Shown here: positions 37,110 to 46,536 of the stretch, piece after piece
Layout of the letters: the number at the start of each line of letters is the position of its first letter
Numbering within the stretch: position 1 is the first letter of the stretch
DNA from: Thermodesulfovibrio sp.
GTDB taxonomy: Bacteria > Nitrospirota > Thermodesulfovibrionia > Thermodesulfovibrionales > Thermodesulfovibrionaceae
Reading direction: 5' to 3'
Length of the DNA stretch: 64,000 bases
Assembly: GCA_020725335.1 (NCBI GenBank)
Contig: DYFF01000007.1
Span: forward strand, 1 to 64,000
Position numbers and translations under genes: made by a program
Notes under the pieces: model-generated
Database searches by the model: none
What the model saw: only the letters and a program-made list of their open reading frames with translations
Told to the model about the DNA's origin: nothing

Positions 37110-37940
37110 AATTTTGTTTAGGAGAGATGTTGTATCTTTATGAATTATTTTGTAAGTAAATTGATAATTTAAAAAGATTTTCCCACCCCATTTTTTTTTA
37201 AAAAAAATTATTCCTTTATTTATTCCTAATCCTAAATTAAGGAATTTCTTTCCTTCCCTATTTGCTATTTTTATCATTTCATACATTAATAAATCTGAAA
37301 CTCCTGGAACATACATTTTTTTTGATATAAAGTTAAACATATAGAAAGCATATCGATAAGACCCTAAATCTAAAATATTGAATCCAACAATAGAGCCATC
37401 CTTTGCCTTAGCATTTATGATAAAAGAAGTTGTTGACTTACAAATATAATCAGGGACTTTAGAAAAAATATATTTTGTATAACTATCAAATCGTTCCATT
37501 CTCAGATACTCATCTATTATCCTATTATGCTCAGAATTAAAATCTCTCGTTATTTCAATTGTTATGTCTCTACTTGCTCTATGTAGAGAGTTTTTTAATT
37601 TTCTATTTATTGATACAGAGGAGATGTCAAGCACGTAATAATTATCAGAATTCTCAATTAATGTATCACCCTTTAATTCAGGCTTTCTTTCTCCAATTAC
37701 TGCAATACTCTTAATTCTATGTTTTAATATAATCTCTCTTAAAATATCATTAGGGCTTGTTGCTCTAAATAGTCTATTTAAGGGATATCCAATGAAAATT
37801 AAATGATTTTGCTTAAGAAAATAAAGATAATCCTCATAAAAAAAAGGCTCTGCATCTGAGATACTACATACATATTCTACCAGATGCTCTGGTATATAGG
37901 CTTTTTCAAATAAGACCTCCTTTTCTTTTGAATTTAACAT
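37083..37940 (-). CDS. GNAT/FemABX-like protein, paralogue 2
   Basis: The 285-aa protein is a paralogue of the product at 35417. It has AYIPEHLVEYV, AEPFFYEDYLY, LIFIGYPLNRLF, YYVLDISSVSINRKL, and YVPGVSDLLMYEMIKIA followed by NLGLGINKGIIFFKKKWGG. The sequence differences are large, so the duplication is old. It is transcribed against the TraB-like gene and overlaps its end by 27 bases. The function is unknown, and an acyl- or aminoacyl-transferase fold is inferred from the C-terminal block only. No convincing ribosome site precedes the ATG. Confidence 0.65.
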   Translation of the reverse strand: MLNSKEKEVLFEKAYIPEHLVEYVCSISDAEPFFYEDYLYFLKQNHLIFIGYPLNRLFRATSPNDILREIILKHRIKSIAVIGERKPELKGDTLIENSDNYYVLDISSVSINRKLKNSLHRASRDITIEITRDFNSEHNRIIDEYLRMERFDSYTKYIFSKVPDYICKSTTSFIINAKAKDGSIVGFNILDLGSYRYAFYMFNFISKKMYVPGVSDLLMYEMIKIANREGKKFLNLGLGINKGIIFFKKKWGGKIFLNYQFTYKIIHKDTTSLLNKILSIIRRNF

Positions 37941-38141
37941 GGGATTTTATACTCATATTTTGACATAAGAGAGTAAATAAAACTATCTATCATGTATTTA
38001 TTATTAGTATATTTTAAAAGGATGAAGCAAATAAGTTATAATTAAAGAAAGTTTAGTATTTTATAACGAGCAGGTATTAATATAAAAATTGACAGTAGTT
38101 TAAAATTTGTGATATTTTTAAATGTAACAAATTGAAGCACT

Positions 38142-38170
38142 TTGAAAAAGATATAAAAAATAGTTAAAAT
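38142..38170 (+). promoter_or_regulatory. Promoter of tRNA-Gly, tRNA-Cys and nfo
   Basis: TTGAAA (38142-38147) and TAAAAT (38165-38170) are 17 bases apart, with a predicted start near 38177, about 38 bases before tRNA-Gly. The rest of the 274-base gap from 37941 shows no gene. Confidence 0.6.
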
Positions 38171-38214
38171 TACTAATAAATGCTCTTTATAAGGTAGAAT
38201 TTTTCATAATTAAT

Positions 38215-38287
38215 GCGGGTGTAGCTCAGCTGGTAGAGCACAACCTTGCCAAGGTTGGGGTCGCGGGTTCAAATCCCGTCGCCCGCT
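38215..38287 (+). tRNA. tRNA-Gly (anticodon GCC)
   Basis: Cloverleaf with acceptor 38215-38221 pairing with 38280-38286 (one T-G), anticodon stem CAACC/GGTTG and loop TTGCCAA (GCC). T arm GCGGG-TTCAAAT-CCCGT. CCA is not encoded. Confidence 0.97.
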
Positions 38288-38295
38288 TTTTTATT

Positions 38296-38368
38296 GGCGA
38301 CGTACCCAAGTGGCTAAGGGAGCGGTCTGCAAAACCGCCATTCGCCGGTTCGAATCCGGCCGTCGCCT
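38296..38368 (+). tRNA. tRNA-Cys (anticodon GCA)
   Basis: Acceptor GGCGACG (38296-38302) pairs with 38361-38367. Anticodon stem GCGGT/ACCGC holds loop CTGCAAA (GCA). It follows tRNA-Gly by 8 bases and is probably in the same transcript. CCA is not encoded. Confidence 0.97.
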
Positions 38369-38377
38369 TTTTTATTT

Positions 38378-39220
38378 ATGAGACCATTAGGTGTTCATAC
38401 ATCAATAAAAAATACTCTATTAAATTCAATTGCTGAGGCAGTTGAATTAAAATGCACAACTTTTCAAATTTTTCTTCATAGCCCGCAAGTATGGAAGATT
38501 CCAGAGTTCGAGCAGTCACTAATTGAAGAATTTAGAAAACAAAGGGAGTATTATGCATTGAATCCTCTTGTGGTTCACGCCTCTTATCTAATAAATCTCA
38601 TATCATCAAATCCTAAAACTATTGCTTCATCAAGATTTCTCCTAAAGAGAGAGGTTCTTGCTTCTGACTCTATTGGAGCTGACTATTATGTAATACATCT
38701 GAAAGATAATAAAGATATGAATAAGGATGAGATTTACACTAAAACAAAGGAAGGATTCGACAAAATAGAGTTCCTTTCAAATTGTAAAATTCTATTAGAA
38801 AATACTGCTAAAAGTAAGATTACAGCAAGAATACCAGATTTGTTTGAAACCTTTGAAAGAGTGAGAAATAATAATATAGCTGGAGTATGCATTGATACTT
38901 GCCATCTTTTCGCTGCAGGATATGATTTAGGTAAGGATGAAGGCATTGAAAGTTTTATTAACGACATGGAGAAATACGGTGATTTTACTCTCATAAAAAT
39001 GATTCATCTAAATGATTCTAAAACTTCTTCTGGTTCTGGCATTGATAGACATGAACATATAGGAAAGGGATACATAGGAGAGGCTGGATTTATTAAATTT
39101 TTAAAAATCCAAGCTCTCTCCTCCCTACCTCTTATTCTTGAAACTCCCAAGAAAAGTTTACAGGATGATTTAAAAAATCTTTCTGTTGTTAGAGCTATTC
39201 TCAGGAAGTTAAAATCCTGA
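38378..39220 (+). CDS. nfo: Endonuclease IV (AP endonuclease)
   Basis: Nfo cuts DNA at abasic sites in base-excision repair. The 280-aa TIM barrel has [28 protein letters not shown], the metal ligands in [56 protein letters not shown] and LILETPKK. The ATG begins only 9 bases after tRNA-Cys, with no Shine-Dalgarno site, so tRNA processing would leave an almost leaderless message. The 3' end overlaps purC tail to tail by 20 bases. Confidence 0.94.
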   Translation: MRPLGVHTSIKNTLLNSIAEAVELKCTTFQIFLHSPQVWKIPEFEQSLIEEFRKQREYYALNPLVVHASYLINLISSNPKTIASSRFLLKREVLASDSIGADYYVIHLKDNKDMNKDEIYTKTKEGFDKIEFLSNCKILLENTAKSKITARIPDLFETFERVRNNNIAGVCIDTCHLFAAGYDLGKDEGIESFINDMEKYGDFTLIKMIHLNDSKTSSGSGIDRHEHIGKGYIGEAGFIKFLKIQALSSLPLILETPKKSLQDDLKNLSVVRAILRKLKS

Positions 39221-40082
39221 AAATCTCCTCATATCTTTCTGCTGTCTTCTGCACTATCTCATCAGGAAGTACAGGTGCAGGTGGCTTTTTATCCCATTTT
39301 ATTGAAATTAAATAATCTCTCACTATCTGTTTATCGTAACTGTCTTGTGATTTACCAGGTTTGTAATCTTTCTTTGACCAAAATCTTGATGAGTCAGGTG
39401 TGAGAAGTTCATCAATGAGAATGAGTTTTCCATTATAAAAACCGAACTCCATTTTAGTATCAGCAATTATAATTCCCTTTTTTTCGGCAATTTCTGAGGC
39501 TCTTTTATAAATAGAGATAGTTAAATCTTTAACTTTCTTAGCTGTTTCCTCGCCAAGCACTTTAATTGTTTCCTCAAAACTGATGTTTATATCATGTCCC
39601 TCTTCAGCTTTTGTGCTGGGAGTGTATATTGGTTCTGGAAGTTTTTGAGATTCGACAAGTCCTTCTGGTAGTTTTATTCCACATACACTTCCTGTTTTTT
39701 GATAATCTTTCCACCCAGAACCTGTAATATATCCACGAACAATACATTCTACAGGAAGAGGCTTTGCCTTTTTCACAAGCATACTTCTTCCCGCAAGTAT
39801 ATCTCTGTATTTATTCAAAGGTGAAGGGAATTCCTCAACATTTGCTGATACAATATGATTTTCGACTAAATCTCTTACTTGATTGAACCAGAATAAGGAA
39901 ATCTGTGTTAATACTTTACCTTTACCTGGAATTCCATTTGGTAAAACCACATCGAAGGCAGAGACTCTATCTGTAGCAACAATTAGGAAATAATCATCGA
40001 TTTCATAAATATCCCTTACTTTTCCACTTCTTAGAAATTTTACCCCTTCAAGATTTGTCTTCAAAACAACTTTCTCTTCCAT
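39201..40082 (-). CDS. purC: SAICAR synthase (phosphoribosylaminoimidazole-succinocarboxamide synthase)
   Basis: PurC joins aspartate to CAIR in purine synthesis. The 293-aa protein shows [23 protein letters not shown], the SAICAR-synthase signature in [18 protein letters not shown], and [19 protein letters not shown] plus DTKMEFG and [14 protein letters not shown] (each quoted in part). It is longer than the compact type of about 235 aa, and matches the longer family form. No other purine gene is adjacent. It is 20 bases downstream of thiD on the minus strand. Confidence 0.93.
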   Translation of the reverse strand: MEEKVVLKTNLEGVKFLRSGKVRDIYEIDDYFLIVATDRVSAFDVVLPNGIPGKGKVLTQISLFWFNQVRDLVENHIVSANVEEFPSPLNKYRDILAGRSMLVKKAKPLPVECIVRGYITGSGWKDYQKTGSVCGIKLPEGLVESQKLPEPIYTPSTKAEEGHDINISFEETIKVLGEETAKKVKDLTISIYKRASEIAEKKGIIIADTKMEFGFYNGKLILIDELLTPDSSRFWSKKDYKPGKSQDSYDKQIVRDYLISIKWDKKPPAPVLPDEIVQKTAERYEEIFRILTS

Positions 40083-40102
40083 CTTTTTACCTCCTTCGCT
40101 AT

Positions 40103-40867
40103 TTATATTTTTAATAAATACATACCCTTACCGAGTTTTAAGGCATTTCTAATTGCATTTTTTACAAAATTTTTTGAAGCATTCAAAGCTTCTTTTGATT
40201 CGTAGCCAAGACATAAAAAGGCAACAAAAGCAGAGGAAAAAGCACATCCTGTTCCATGATAATTTCCTGAAAATCTCGTTCCTTCCGCAATGTAGATATT
40301 TTTACCATCGTATAGAAAATCTGAAGAATTTTGTTTTAGGTGTCCACCTTTTATTATAACTGCCTCTGTTCCCATTTGATGAATAATCTTAGCAGCTTCA
40401 ATTAAGCTATCCTCTGAATCTATAGTTATTCCTGATAGAATCTCTGCTTCAAGAATATTGGGTGTTACTGCCTTTGACATGGGAATTAGTTCTTCTTTAA
40501 GTTTTACTAAGGCGTCCTTTTTTATCAACTTTGTTCCTGTAGAGGAATTAATAACAGGATCAATTACAAGATTTTTGACTTTATATTTTTTTAGGTTTTT
40601 AACTATACATTCAACAGCTTCTTTGCTGTAAATCATACCTGTTTTAGCTCCGTATGGATTTATGTCTTTGAGAAGGGTATTAAATTGAATATTAATCAAT
40701 TCTGGATGTAGAGGATAAATTTTTTTAACAATATTTGTATTCTGAGCAGTAAGTGCTGTTATCACACTTATTCCATAAACGCCAAGAGCTTGAAAAACTT
40801 TAAGATCCATCTGAATACCTGCTCCTGAGGTAGGATCTGAACCACCTATTGTTAATGCTACTTTCAT
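40103..40867 (-). CDS. thiD: Hydroxymethylpyrimidine/phosphomethylpyrimidine kinase
   Basis: ThiD phosphorylates HMP twice in thiamine synthesis or salvage. The 254-aa ribokinase-fold protein has [49 protein letters not shown] and the catalytic [19 protein letters not shown]. It overlaps the YihY gene by 4 bases. No thiamine riboswitch is seen in the row. Confidence 0.93.
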   Translation of the reverse strand: MKVALTIGGSDPTSGAGIQMDLKVFQALGVYGISVITALTAQNTNIVKKIYPLHPELINIQFNTLLKDINPYGAKTGMIYSKEAVECIVKNLKKYKVKNLVIDPVINSSTGTKLIKKDALVKLKEELIPMSKAVTPNILEAEILSGITIDSEDSLIEAAKIIHQMGTEAVIIKGGHLKQNSSDFLYDGKNIYIAEGTRFSGNYHGTGCAFSSAFVAFLCLGYESKEALNASKNFVKNAIRNALKLGKGMYLLKI

Positions 40868-41664
40868 TTTTTCCTCTCAAGATTATTTATTAATTCTGCT
40901 CCATAAAGAAAAACTGCCCAGGCATAAAATAACCACATTAAAAGGGCAAGAAAAGTTGACAACGAACCATAAAGAGTGCTTATTTTTAATACTTCAGAAA
41001 CATAAAAGGCAAATATGTATTTTGCTATTTCTATTAATATGGTTGTAATAGATGTTCCAATAAGAATTGATGATATTTTTATTTTCTTATTGGGTAAAAA
41101 TTTATATAAAGACCCGATAATTATAAAAATTAAGATAAAAGTAACACCATATTTTACAAAAAATCTTAAAATCGCATTCAATTCAGCTATCATATTAGAG
41201 CCCCATAATCTTAATAAATAGGAAATAGCAAAAGAAGCACCTACTGCCACTATTATAAAAAATACAATGAAAGAAGAAAGCATAAGGGATAGAAAAAAAT
41301 GTCTTTTTTTAGGAGCCTTAAAAATTTTATTTAATGAAAATTCTATAGCTGTAAAAAGTTGAATGGAAAAAATTCCATAAAGTATAAGCGAGATTTCACT
41401 TATTCCCTTAAGTAAAAGAAGTTTCTTTATTTCCTTTATCATCTGGATTTCTATATCTGGGAGAAGAAAAGTTAGTTTATTATATACAAACTTAATTATA
41501 GTCTCTTCGCCTGTAAATGTTATAAGAACATTGACAATAAACATACTTAAAGGTAAGATTGAAAGGATTGAAAAAAATGCGAGAGCAGAACTTAAAAAAA
41601 TGCCCTCGTCTTTATAGAAATCCCTAAAGCTTAAAATGATTGATCTGGGGATTTTAATAATCAT
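40864..41664 (-). CDS. YihY family inner-membrane protein
   Basis: The 266-aa protein has about six hydrophobic segments in the YihY/RBN arrangement. The first begins SALAFFSILSILPLSMFIV, and the C-terminal part has LYGSLSTFLALLMWLFYAWAV and ends near [10 protein letters not shown]. Members were wrongly called ribonuclease BN and are now mostly of unknown function, probably envelope transport. It overlaps both neighbours by 4 bases (ATGA). Confidence 0.85.
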   Translation of the reverse strand: MIIKIPRSIILSFRDFYKDEGIFLSSALAFFSILSILPLSMFIVNVLITFTGEETIIKFVYNKLTFLLPDIEIQMIKEIKKLLLLKGISEISLILYGIFSIQLFTAIEFSLNKIFKAPKKRHFFLSLMLSSFIVFFIIVAVGASFAISYLLRLWGSNMIAELNAILRFFVKYGVTFILIFIIIGSLYKFLPNKKIKISSILIGTSITTILIEIAKYIFAFYVSEVLKISTLYGSLSTFLALLMWLFYAWAVFLYGAELINNLERKK

Positions 41665-42455
41665 GTTATCCTTAGAAGTTTTTGAGCGTTGGTATAAAAG
41701 ATTTTGTTAAGAAGTTCTTCTCTAAAAGCCAATTTTTTTAAATTTTCTATTTCTCTACATTGGTCTGCCCATGGGGAGTCAGTTCCAAAAAGGATGAAAT
41801 CTGAAGGATGTATAAGAAGGAATTCTTTTATCTTTTCATCGGGCAACCATCCGAATGAAAATGAAATTTCCATATAAATTTCTTTTCCTAAGATGAGTTT
41901 TTCTACTTCATCCCATTGTTTCCAAGCTCCAAGATGTGTGGTGACAAATTTAAGCTCAGGAAATTTATTAATTACACTTATAATTCTTTCAGGAGAAGCT
42001 ATATCCCATTCTGGAAAACTTATATCATATCCACAGTGCATTACAATAAAAAGATTGTTTTCAATTAAGGCTTCATAAATTTTAAAAACTTTTTCATCAT
42101 CAATTGAAAAATTCTGGTAAAAAGGATGCATCTTTATTCCTAAGAAACCTTCTTCTTTTATTATCTTTATATGTTCTTTAATTTCATTATCTAAAGGATG
42201 AACTGAAGGAAGAGGGATAATTCTTTCAGAGCGAACCTTTTTGCTCCATTTAAGTATTGGATTAAATTGTTCAGGTCTTGTAGCAATATTACATAAAACT
42301 GATTTTGTTATACCACACTTATCCATTGATTTTAGAAGGGAATTCAATGTTCCATCTAATACAGCTTTCACTACACATTCCTCTTGAAGCTTTGTCATAG
42401 CTTTGTCAGCTATTTCATCAGGAAAAGCATGTGTATGAAAATCAATTATGGGCAT
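41661..42455 (-). CDS. Amidohydrolase 2 family TIM-barrel hydrolase
   Basis: The 264-aa protein starts with the metal motif IIDFHTHAFPDEI and has the barrel motifs KMHPFYQNF, VMHCGYDI, VTTHLGAWK and the late ILFGTDSPWADQ. The family includes decarboxylases and amide or lactone hydrolases; the substrate here is unknown. It leads a minus-strand row with YihY, thiD and purC. Confidence 0.85.
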   Translation of the reverse strand: MPIIDFHTHAFPDEIADKAMTKLQEECVVKAVLDGTLNSLLKSMDKCGITKSVLCNIATRPEQFNPILKWSKKVRSERIIPLPSVHPLDNEIKEHIKIIKEEGFLGIKMHPFYQNFSIDDEKVFKIYEALIENNLFIVMHCGYDISFPEWDIASPERIISVINKFPELKFVTTHLGAWKQWDEVEKLILGKEIYMEISFSFGWLPDEKIKEFLLIHPSDFILFGTDSPWADQCREIENLKKLAFREELLNKIFYTNAQKLLRIT

Positions 42456-42559
42456 TGAGATATTTTAGCTATAATCAAATTTAATTATCAAATTTTGTTT
42501 TCTATAAAACATCCTTTTTTGTTATTATTAATTTAATTGTTCTTTTTTAGGAGGCTTTC

Positions 42560-43762
42560 ATGGATATATCTCAACTTATTCAAAAAAATAATACAAAGAT
42601 AGTTTTCATTATTCTTGATGGAGTAGGTGGCTTGCCAATAAATGGTAAAACTGAACTGGAAACAGCAGAGAAACCTTATTTAGATAGTCTTGCCCAGACT
42701 TCAGCCTGTGGAATGCATATCCCCGTTGGTTATGGAATCACTCCAGGAAGCGGTCCAGGGCATTTTGGAGTTTTTGGATATGATCCATTAAAGTACGAAA
42801 TAGGTAGAGGAGTATTAGAAGCATTAGGGCTTGAAATAGAATTGCAAAAGACTGACGTAGCAATTAGATGTAATTATTCAACTATAAAAGATGGTTTAAT
42901 TGTTGATAGACGTGCTGGAAGAATACCTACAGAAAAAAATATTGAACTTACAACTATATTGTCAGAGAAAATAAATGAAATAGATGGTGTTAAGATTATA
43001 CTAAAACCAGGGAAAGAACATAGGTTTTGCCTTGTTCTTCGATTTAAAGAAAATATTTTAGAAAATGAGGCAATGGTAAAAGATACGGACCCTCAAAAGG
43101 AAGGTAAGCCTCCTCTGGATCCAGAACCTTTAAATAGTGAATCTGCAAAGGTTGCTGAAATAGCCAAGAAGTTTATAAATCAGGCAAAGGATATTTTAAA
43201 GAATGAAGAAAAAGCTAATTATGTTTTACTAAGAGGCTTCTCTGCATTACCCCATATCCCTACCTTTGAAGAAAAATATGGACTCAGAGCTTGTTCTATT
43301 GCTGTTTATCCTATGTATAGGGGTATAACAAAGCTTCTTGGTATGGAAACATTAAAAGTGGAAGGTGACATTAAGGAAGAAGTTGAATTATTAAAAAAAG
43401 TTTATAAAGATTATGATTTTATTTTTTTACATATTAAAAAGATAGATTCCTTTGGTGAAGATGGCAATTTCGAGGGTAAAGTTAAAAAAATTGAAGAATT
43501 TGATTCCTATTTACCAGAGATTACTTCTTTAAATCCTGAAGTGCTTTTAATTACTGGGGATCACAGCACTCCAGCCTTATTAAAAGCACATAGTTGGCAT
43601 CCGGTTCCACTACTTTTAAAATCTTCTTATGTTCTTGGAGGACTCTCTAAGGCATTTACTGAGAGAGAATGCCTAAGAGGAGAAATAGGTATAATACCAG
43701 CTACATCAATAATGACTCTTGTTTTAGCAAATTCTTTAAGGTTGAGGAAATTTGGTGCATGA
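42560..43762 (+). CDS. apgM: 2,3-bisphosphoglycerate-independent phosphoglycerate mutase, archaeal type
   Basis: ApgM interconverts 3- and 2-phosphoglycerate. The 400-aa protein has the metal and serine segments FIILDGVGGLPINGKTELE, GSGPGHFGVFGYDP (quoted in parts), GRIPTEKN, and the C-terminal metal ligands VLLITGDHSTPALLKAHSWH (20). It is the short iPGM form of archaea and some thermophilic bacteria. AGGAGG lies before the ATG. The stop overlaps the next ATG (ATGA). Confidence 0.93.
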   Translation: MDISQLIQKNNTKIVFIILDGVGGLPINGKTELETAEKPYLDSLAQTSACGMHIPVGYGITPGSGPGHFGVFGYDPLKYEIGRGVLEALGLEIELQKTDVAIRCNYSTIKDGLIVDRRAGRIPTEKNIELTTILSEKINEIDGVKIILKPGKEHRFCLVLRFKENILENEAMVKDTDPQKEGKPPLDPEPLNSESAKVAEIAKKFINQAKDILKNEEKANYVLLRGFSALPHIPTFEEKYGLRACSIAVYPMYRGITKLLGMETLKVEGDIKEEVELLKKVYKDYDFIFLHIKKIDSFGEDGNFEGKVKKIEEFDSYLPEITSLNPEVLLITGDHSTPALLKAHSWHPVPLLLKSSYVLGGLSKAFTERECLRGEIGIIPATSIMTLVLANSLRLRKFGA

Positions 43763-45108
43763 TTGATAGTCATTGCCATCTTGAAATGTTTGAAGGCAAA
43801 GAAGAGGAGATAATAAGAAGAGCCTATGACGCTGGGGTTACTGCTATTATTACAATTAGTTCAGATAAGGAAAGTATAGAGCAAGCTATAAAAATAGCTG
43901 AAAAATATCCTATGGTTTATGCTGCAATTGGAATTCATCCTCATGATGCTGTTCAATTAGATGATGATGTGCTTAAGTATATCTTTGAAAAAAGTCGACA
44001 CCCTAAGGTCATAGCGATAGGAGAAATAGGACTGGATTATCATTATAATCATTCGCCAAAAGATATACAGATAAAGGCTTTTAAAGAACAGCTTAACTTG
44101 GCAAAAGAAATTGGATTGCCTGTTATCGTGCATTCAAGAGAAGCTTTTGAAGATACTTATAACATTTTAAAAGAATCTCAAGTAAAAACCGGAGTTATGC
44201 ATTGTTTTAGCGGCAATGTATATCAAGCAAAAAAATTTATAGAACTTGGATTTTTTATATCAATTTCAGGGGTAATTACCTTTAAAAATGCTAATAAAAT
44301 TAAAGAAGTGGCAACTTCTATCCCTGACGAACAAATTATTATTGAAACTGATGCTCCCTATCTTGCCCCTGAACCTATGCGTGGTAAAAAGAATGAACCC
44401 GCCTATCTTATTTATATAGCAGAGGCTTTAGCGAAATTAAGAGGAGTAACATTAGAAGATATTGATAGGATTACGACTGTAAATACAAAAAGACTTTTTA
44501 AAATAGGAGAATTACCTGAAGGAGAAATAAGTTATAAAATAAGAGATACGCTGTATTTAAACATCACTAATAAATGTACCAATGTATGTAAATTTTGTGT
44601 TAGGTTCCATACAGATTATGTTAAAGGACATAACCTAAGATTAAAAAAAGAACCAACTGCTGAAGAACTAATTGAAACAATCGGAGAGCCTAAAAACTAT
44701 AAAGAGATTGTTTTTTGTGGTTATGGTGAGCCCTTTTTAAGGTTTGACTTAATAAAAGATGTTGCTAAATGGATAAAAGAAAAAGGTGGAAAAGTTAGGA
44801 TTAATACAAATGGACACGGAAATCTCATACATGGCAGAAGAATATTAGAAGAACTAAAAGGACTTATAGATTCCATATCTATAAGTTTGAATGCTCATGA
44901 CAGAGAAACTTACAGTAAAATTTGTAATCCCCTTTATTTGGATGCTTATGATGGTGTTATTGAATTTATAAAGGATGCAAAAAAATATATACCTTATGTT
45001 CAGGTAACAGTAGTTAATGTAGAAGGTGTTGACATTAAAAAATGTGAAGAAATAGCTAATTCATTAGGAGTTAAATTGAAAGTTAGAAATCTCAATCAGG
45101 TAGGATAA
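43759..45108 (+). CDS. TatD-family nuclease fused to a radical SAM domain
   Basis: The 449-aa protein joins two enzymes. Residues 1-255 are a TatD metallo-nuclease (DSHCHLEMFE, IGEIGLDYHY, VIVHSREAF, GVMHCFSGNV, ETDAPYLAPEP). Residues about 260-449 are a radical SAM domain with the cluster motif C273-TNV-C277-KF-C280 and GYGEPFLRFDLI. A TatD-associated radical SAM protein is known as a separate neighbour in many genomes; here they are one chain. The start at 43759 overlaps the apgM stop; a longer upstream reading is inside apgM and unlikely. The radical SAM substrate is unknown. Confidence 0.9.
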   Translation: MIDSHCHLEMFEGKEEEIIRRAYDAGVTAIITISSDKESIEQAIKIAEKYPMVYAAIGIHPHDAVQLDDDVLKYIFEKSRHPKVIAIGEIGLDYHYNHSPKDIQIKAFKEQLNLAKEIGLPVIVHSREAFEDTYNILKESQVKTGVMHCFSGNVYQAKKFIELGFFISISGVITFKNANKIKEVATSIPDEQIIIETDAPYLAPEPMRGKKNEPAYLIYIAEALAKLRGVTLEDIDRITTVNTKRLFKIGELPEGEISYKIRDTLYLNITNKCTNVCKFCVRFHTDYVKGHNLRLKKEPTAEELIETIGEPKNYKEIVFCGYGEPFLRFDLIKDVAKWIKEKGGKVRINTNGHGNLIHGRRILEELKGLIDSISISLNAHDRETYSKICNPLYLDAYDGVIEFIKDAKKYIPYVQVTVVNVEGVDIKKCEEIANSLGVKLKVRNLNQVG

Positions 45109-45112
45109 AACT

Positions 45113-45421
45113 ATGATTGATATTATAAAAAAAGATTTAATAAATGGATTTAAGACCTTCAAATTGTGGGCACAAACTCTTTCCGATAGAATAAAGATTG
45201 AAATAAATATTCTTAAACTTTTGTCGGAAATAAATAAATTAACCGATGAAAAAAACAAATTATTAATAGACTTAGGTATGGAGCTATACAAATCTGGTAA
45301 AACTACTATTAACCTATCAGAAGAGGAAAAGTTTTTGTCAATTCTTAGAAAATTGAAAGAGATAGAAACCGAGATAGAGAGCAAAAAGAAGAAAATCAAT
45401 GAACTTGGAGCAGTTGACTAA
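45113..45421 (+). CDS. Small coiled-coil protein
   Basis: Function unknown. The 102-aa protein is almost entirely helical and charged, with long heptad-like stretches (ILKLLSEINKLTDEKNKLLI and ILRKLKEIETEIESKKKKIN). It lies between the TatD-radical SAM gene and the prepilin peptidase gene, whose ATG overlaps its stop by one base (TAATG). It has no signal peptide. A role as a partner of pilus or envelope machinery is only a guess from position. Confidence 0.6.
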   Translation: MIDIIKKDLINGFKTFKLWAQTLSDRIKIEINILKLLSEINKLTDEKNKLLIDLGMELYKSGKTTINLSEEEKFLSILRKLKEIETEIESKKKKINELGAVD

Positions 45422-46164
45422 TGGAAATTGCCATAATATTAGTGTTGGGTCTTATTATTGGTTCTTTTATGAATGTTTGCATATATCGAATTCCCAGAAA
45501 ATTATCAGTAATAAAACCCTTATCCTTTTGTCCAAAATGCAGAAATACAATAAAACCTTGGCATAACATTCCTATATTTAGTTATATATTTCTTGGAGGA
45601 AAATGCTCTTATTGTGGAGAAAAAATTAATCTCAGATATCCTATTGTAGAGGGTATTAATGGAATATTATATATATTAGCTTATATATATTTCGGTTTTG
45701 ATATTGTATTACCTTTTGTTCTATTTTTTATATCTTCATTGATTGTAATTTCCTTTATTGATCTTGACTTCCAAATAATTCCAGATATAATTTCCATTTC
45801 GCTTATTTTAGCTGGTCTATTACTTTCGGTTTTACCCCATTCTACTTATAATCTTGTGGCTGACTTTAAAGAATCTTTTTTGGGCATTCTTGTGGGTGGC
45901 GGAAGCCTTCTTATAATAGCTCTATTAAGTAAAGGTGGAATGGGTGGTGGTGACATTAAACTTAATGCTGGAATTGGTGCTTTTTTAGGCTGGCAGAATG
46001 CTCTTTTAACCATATTTATAGGCAGTTTTGTAGGAGCAATAGTAGGACTAATAATTCTGAAAAAAACAGGGAATAGGAAAATTCCCTTTGGCCCTTTTCT
46101 ATCAATAGGCTCTATTGTAAGTCTTTTTTGGGGAAGAGAAATACTAAGACTTTATCTTGGATGA
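45421..46164 (+). CDS. pilD: Prepilin leader peptidase / N-methyltransferase
   Basis: PilD cuts the leader of type IV prepilins and pseudopilins and methylates the new N-terminus. The 247-aa membrane protein has the N-terminal zinc-type cysteine pairs (FCPKCRNTIKPWHNIPIFSY and CSYCGEKINLRYP), the aspartic-peptidase sites ISFIDLDFQIIPD and KGGMGGGDIKLNAGIG, and about seven helices. No pilin gene is beside it. It overlaps the coiled-coil gene by one base. Confidence 0.94.
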   Translation: MEIAIILVLGLIIGSFMNVCIYRIPRKLSVIKPLSFCPKCRNTIKPWHNIPIFSYIFLGGKCSYCGEKINLRYPIVEGINGILYILAYIYFGFDIVLPFVLFFISSLIVISFIDLDFQIIPDIISISLILAGLLLSVLPHSTYNLVADFKESFLGILVGGGSLLIIALLSKGGMGGGDIKLNAGIGAFLGWQNALLTIFIGSFVGAIVGLIILKKTGNRKIPFGPFLSIGSIVSLFWGREILRLYLG

Positions 46165-46167
46165 ATA

Positions 46168-46536
46168 TTAATTACAACATTCTTCTATTAAATCTTTAAT
46201 TATATACGCTAATTTTTCACTGTTTCCAATAGGCTTTGAACATATTATTTGAACTTTTGGATATTGTTTTTGAAAGTCCTCTATCATTTTTGGAATATCA
46301 AAAGATACATGGCTACCTGTAGATAGAAAAAAAGGATGAATTATTATTTTTTGTGCACCTTTTTTTATGTAATCTAAAATTGCTTCTTGCGCTAATGGCT
46401 TGCCATACTTTAGATAGGCAATTTTTACATCCTCTGTGTTTTTACCTAAAATTAAGGCAAGTTTGTTAGCAATATGAGTTAAATTGTTCGCTTCTTTTTT
46501 AGGGCTTCCATGAGCTATTATAACTATTTTTTCCAT
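46168..46536 (-). CDS. cbiX: Short CbiX-type sirohydrochlorin cobaltochelatase
   Basis: The 122-aa protein matches the short CbiX type that inserts cobalt into sirohydrochlorin: IVIIAHGSPKKEANN with the active-site histidine, and the second His region IIHPFFLSTGSHVSFDIP. It could also act on nickel or iron as relatives do. The start lies 38 bases inside btuF, consistent with translation coupling in the riboswitch-controlled btuB-btuF-cbiX row. Confidence 0.88.
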   Translation of the reverse strand: MEKIVIIAHGSPKKEANNLTHIANKLALILGKNTEDVKIAYLKYGKPLAQEAILDYIKKGAQKIIIHPFFLSTGSHVSFDIPKMIEDFQKQYPKVQIICSKPIGNSEKLAYIIKDLIEECCN

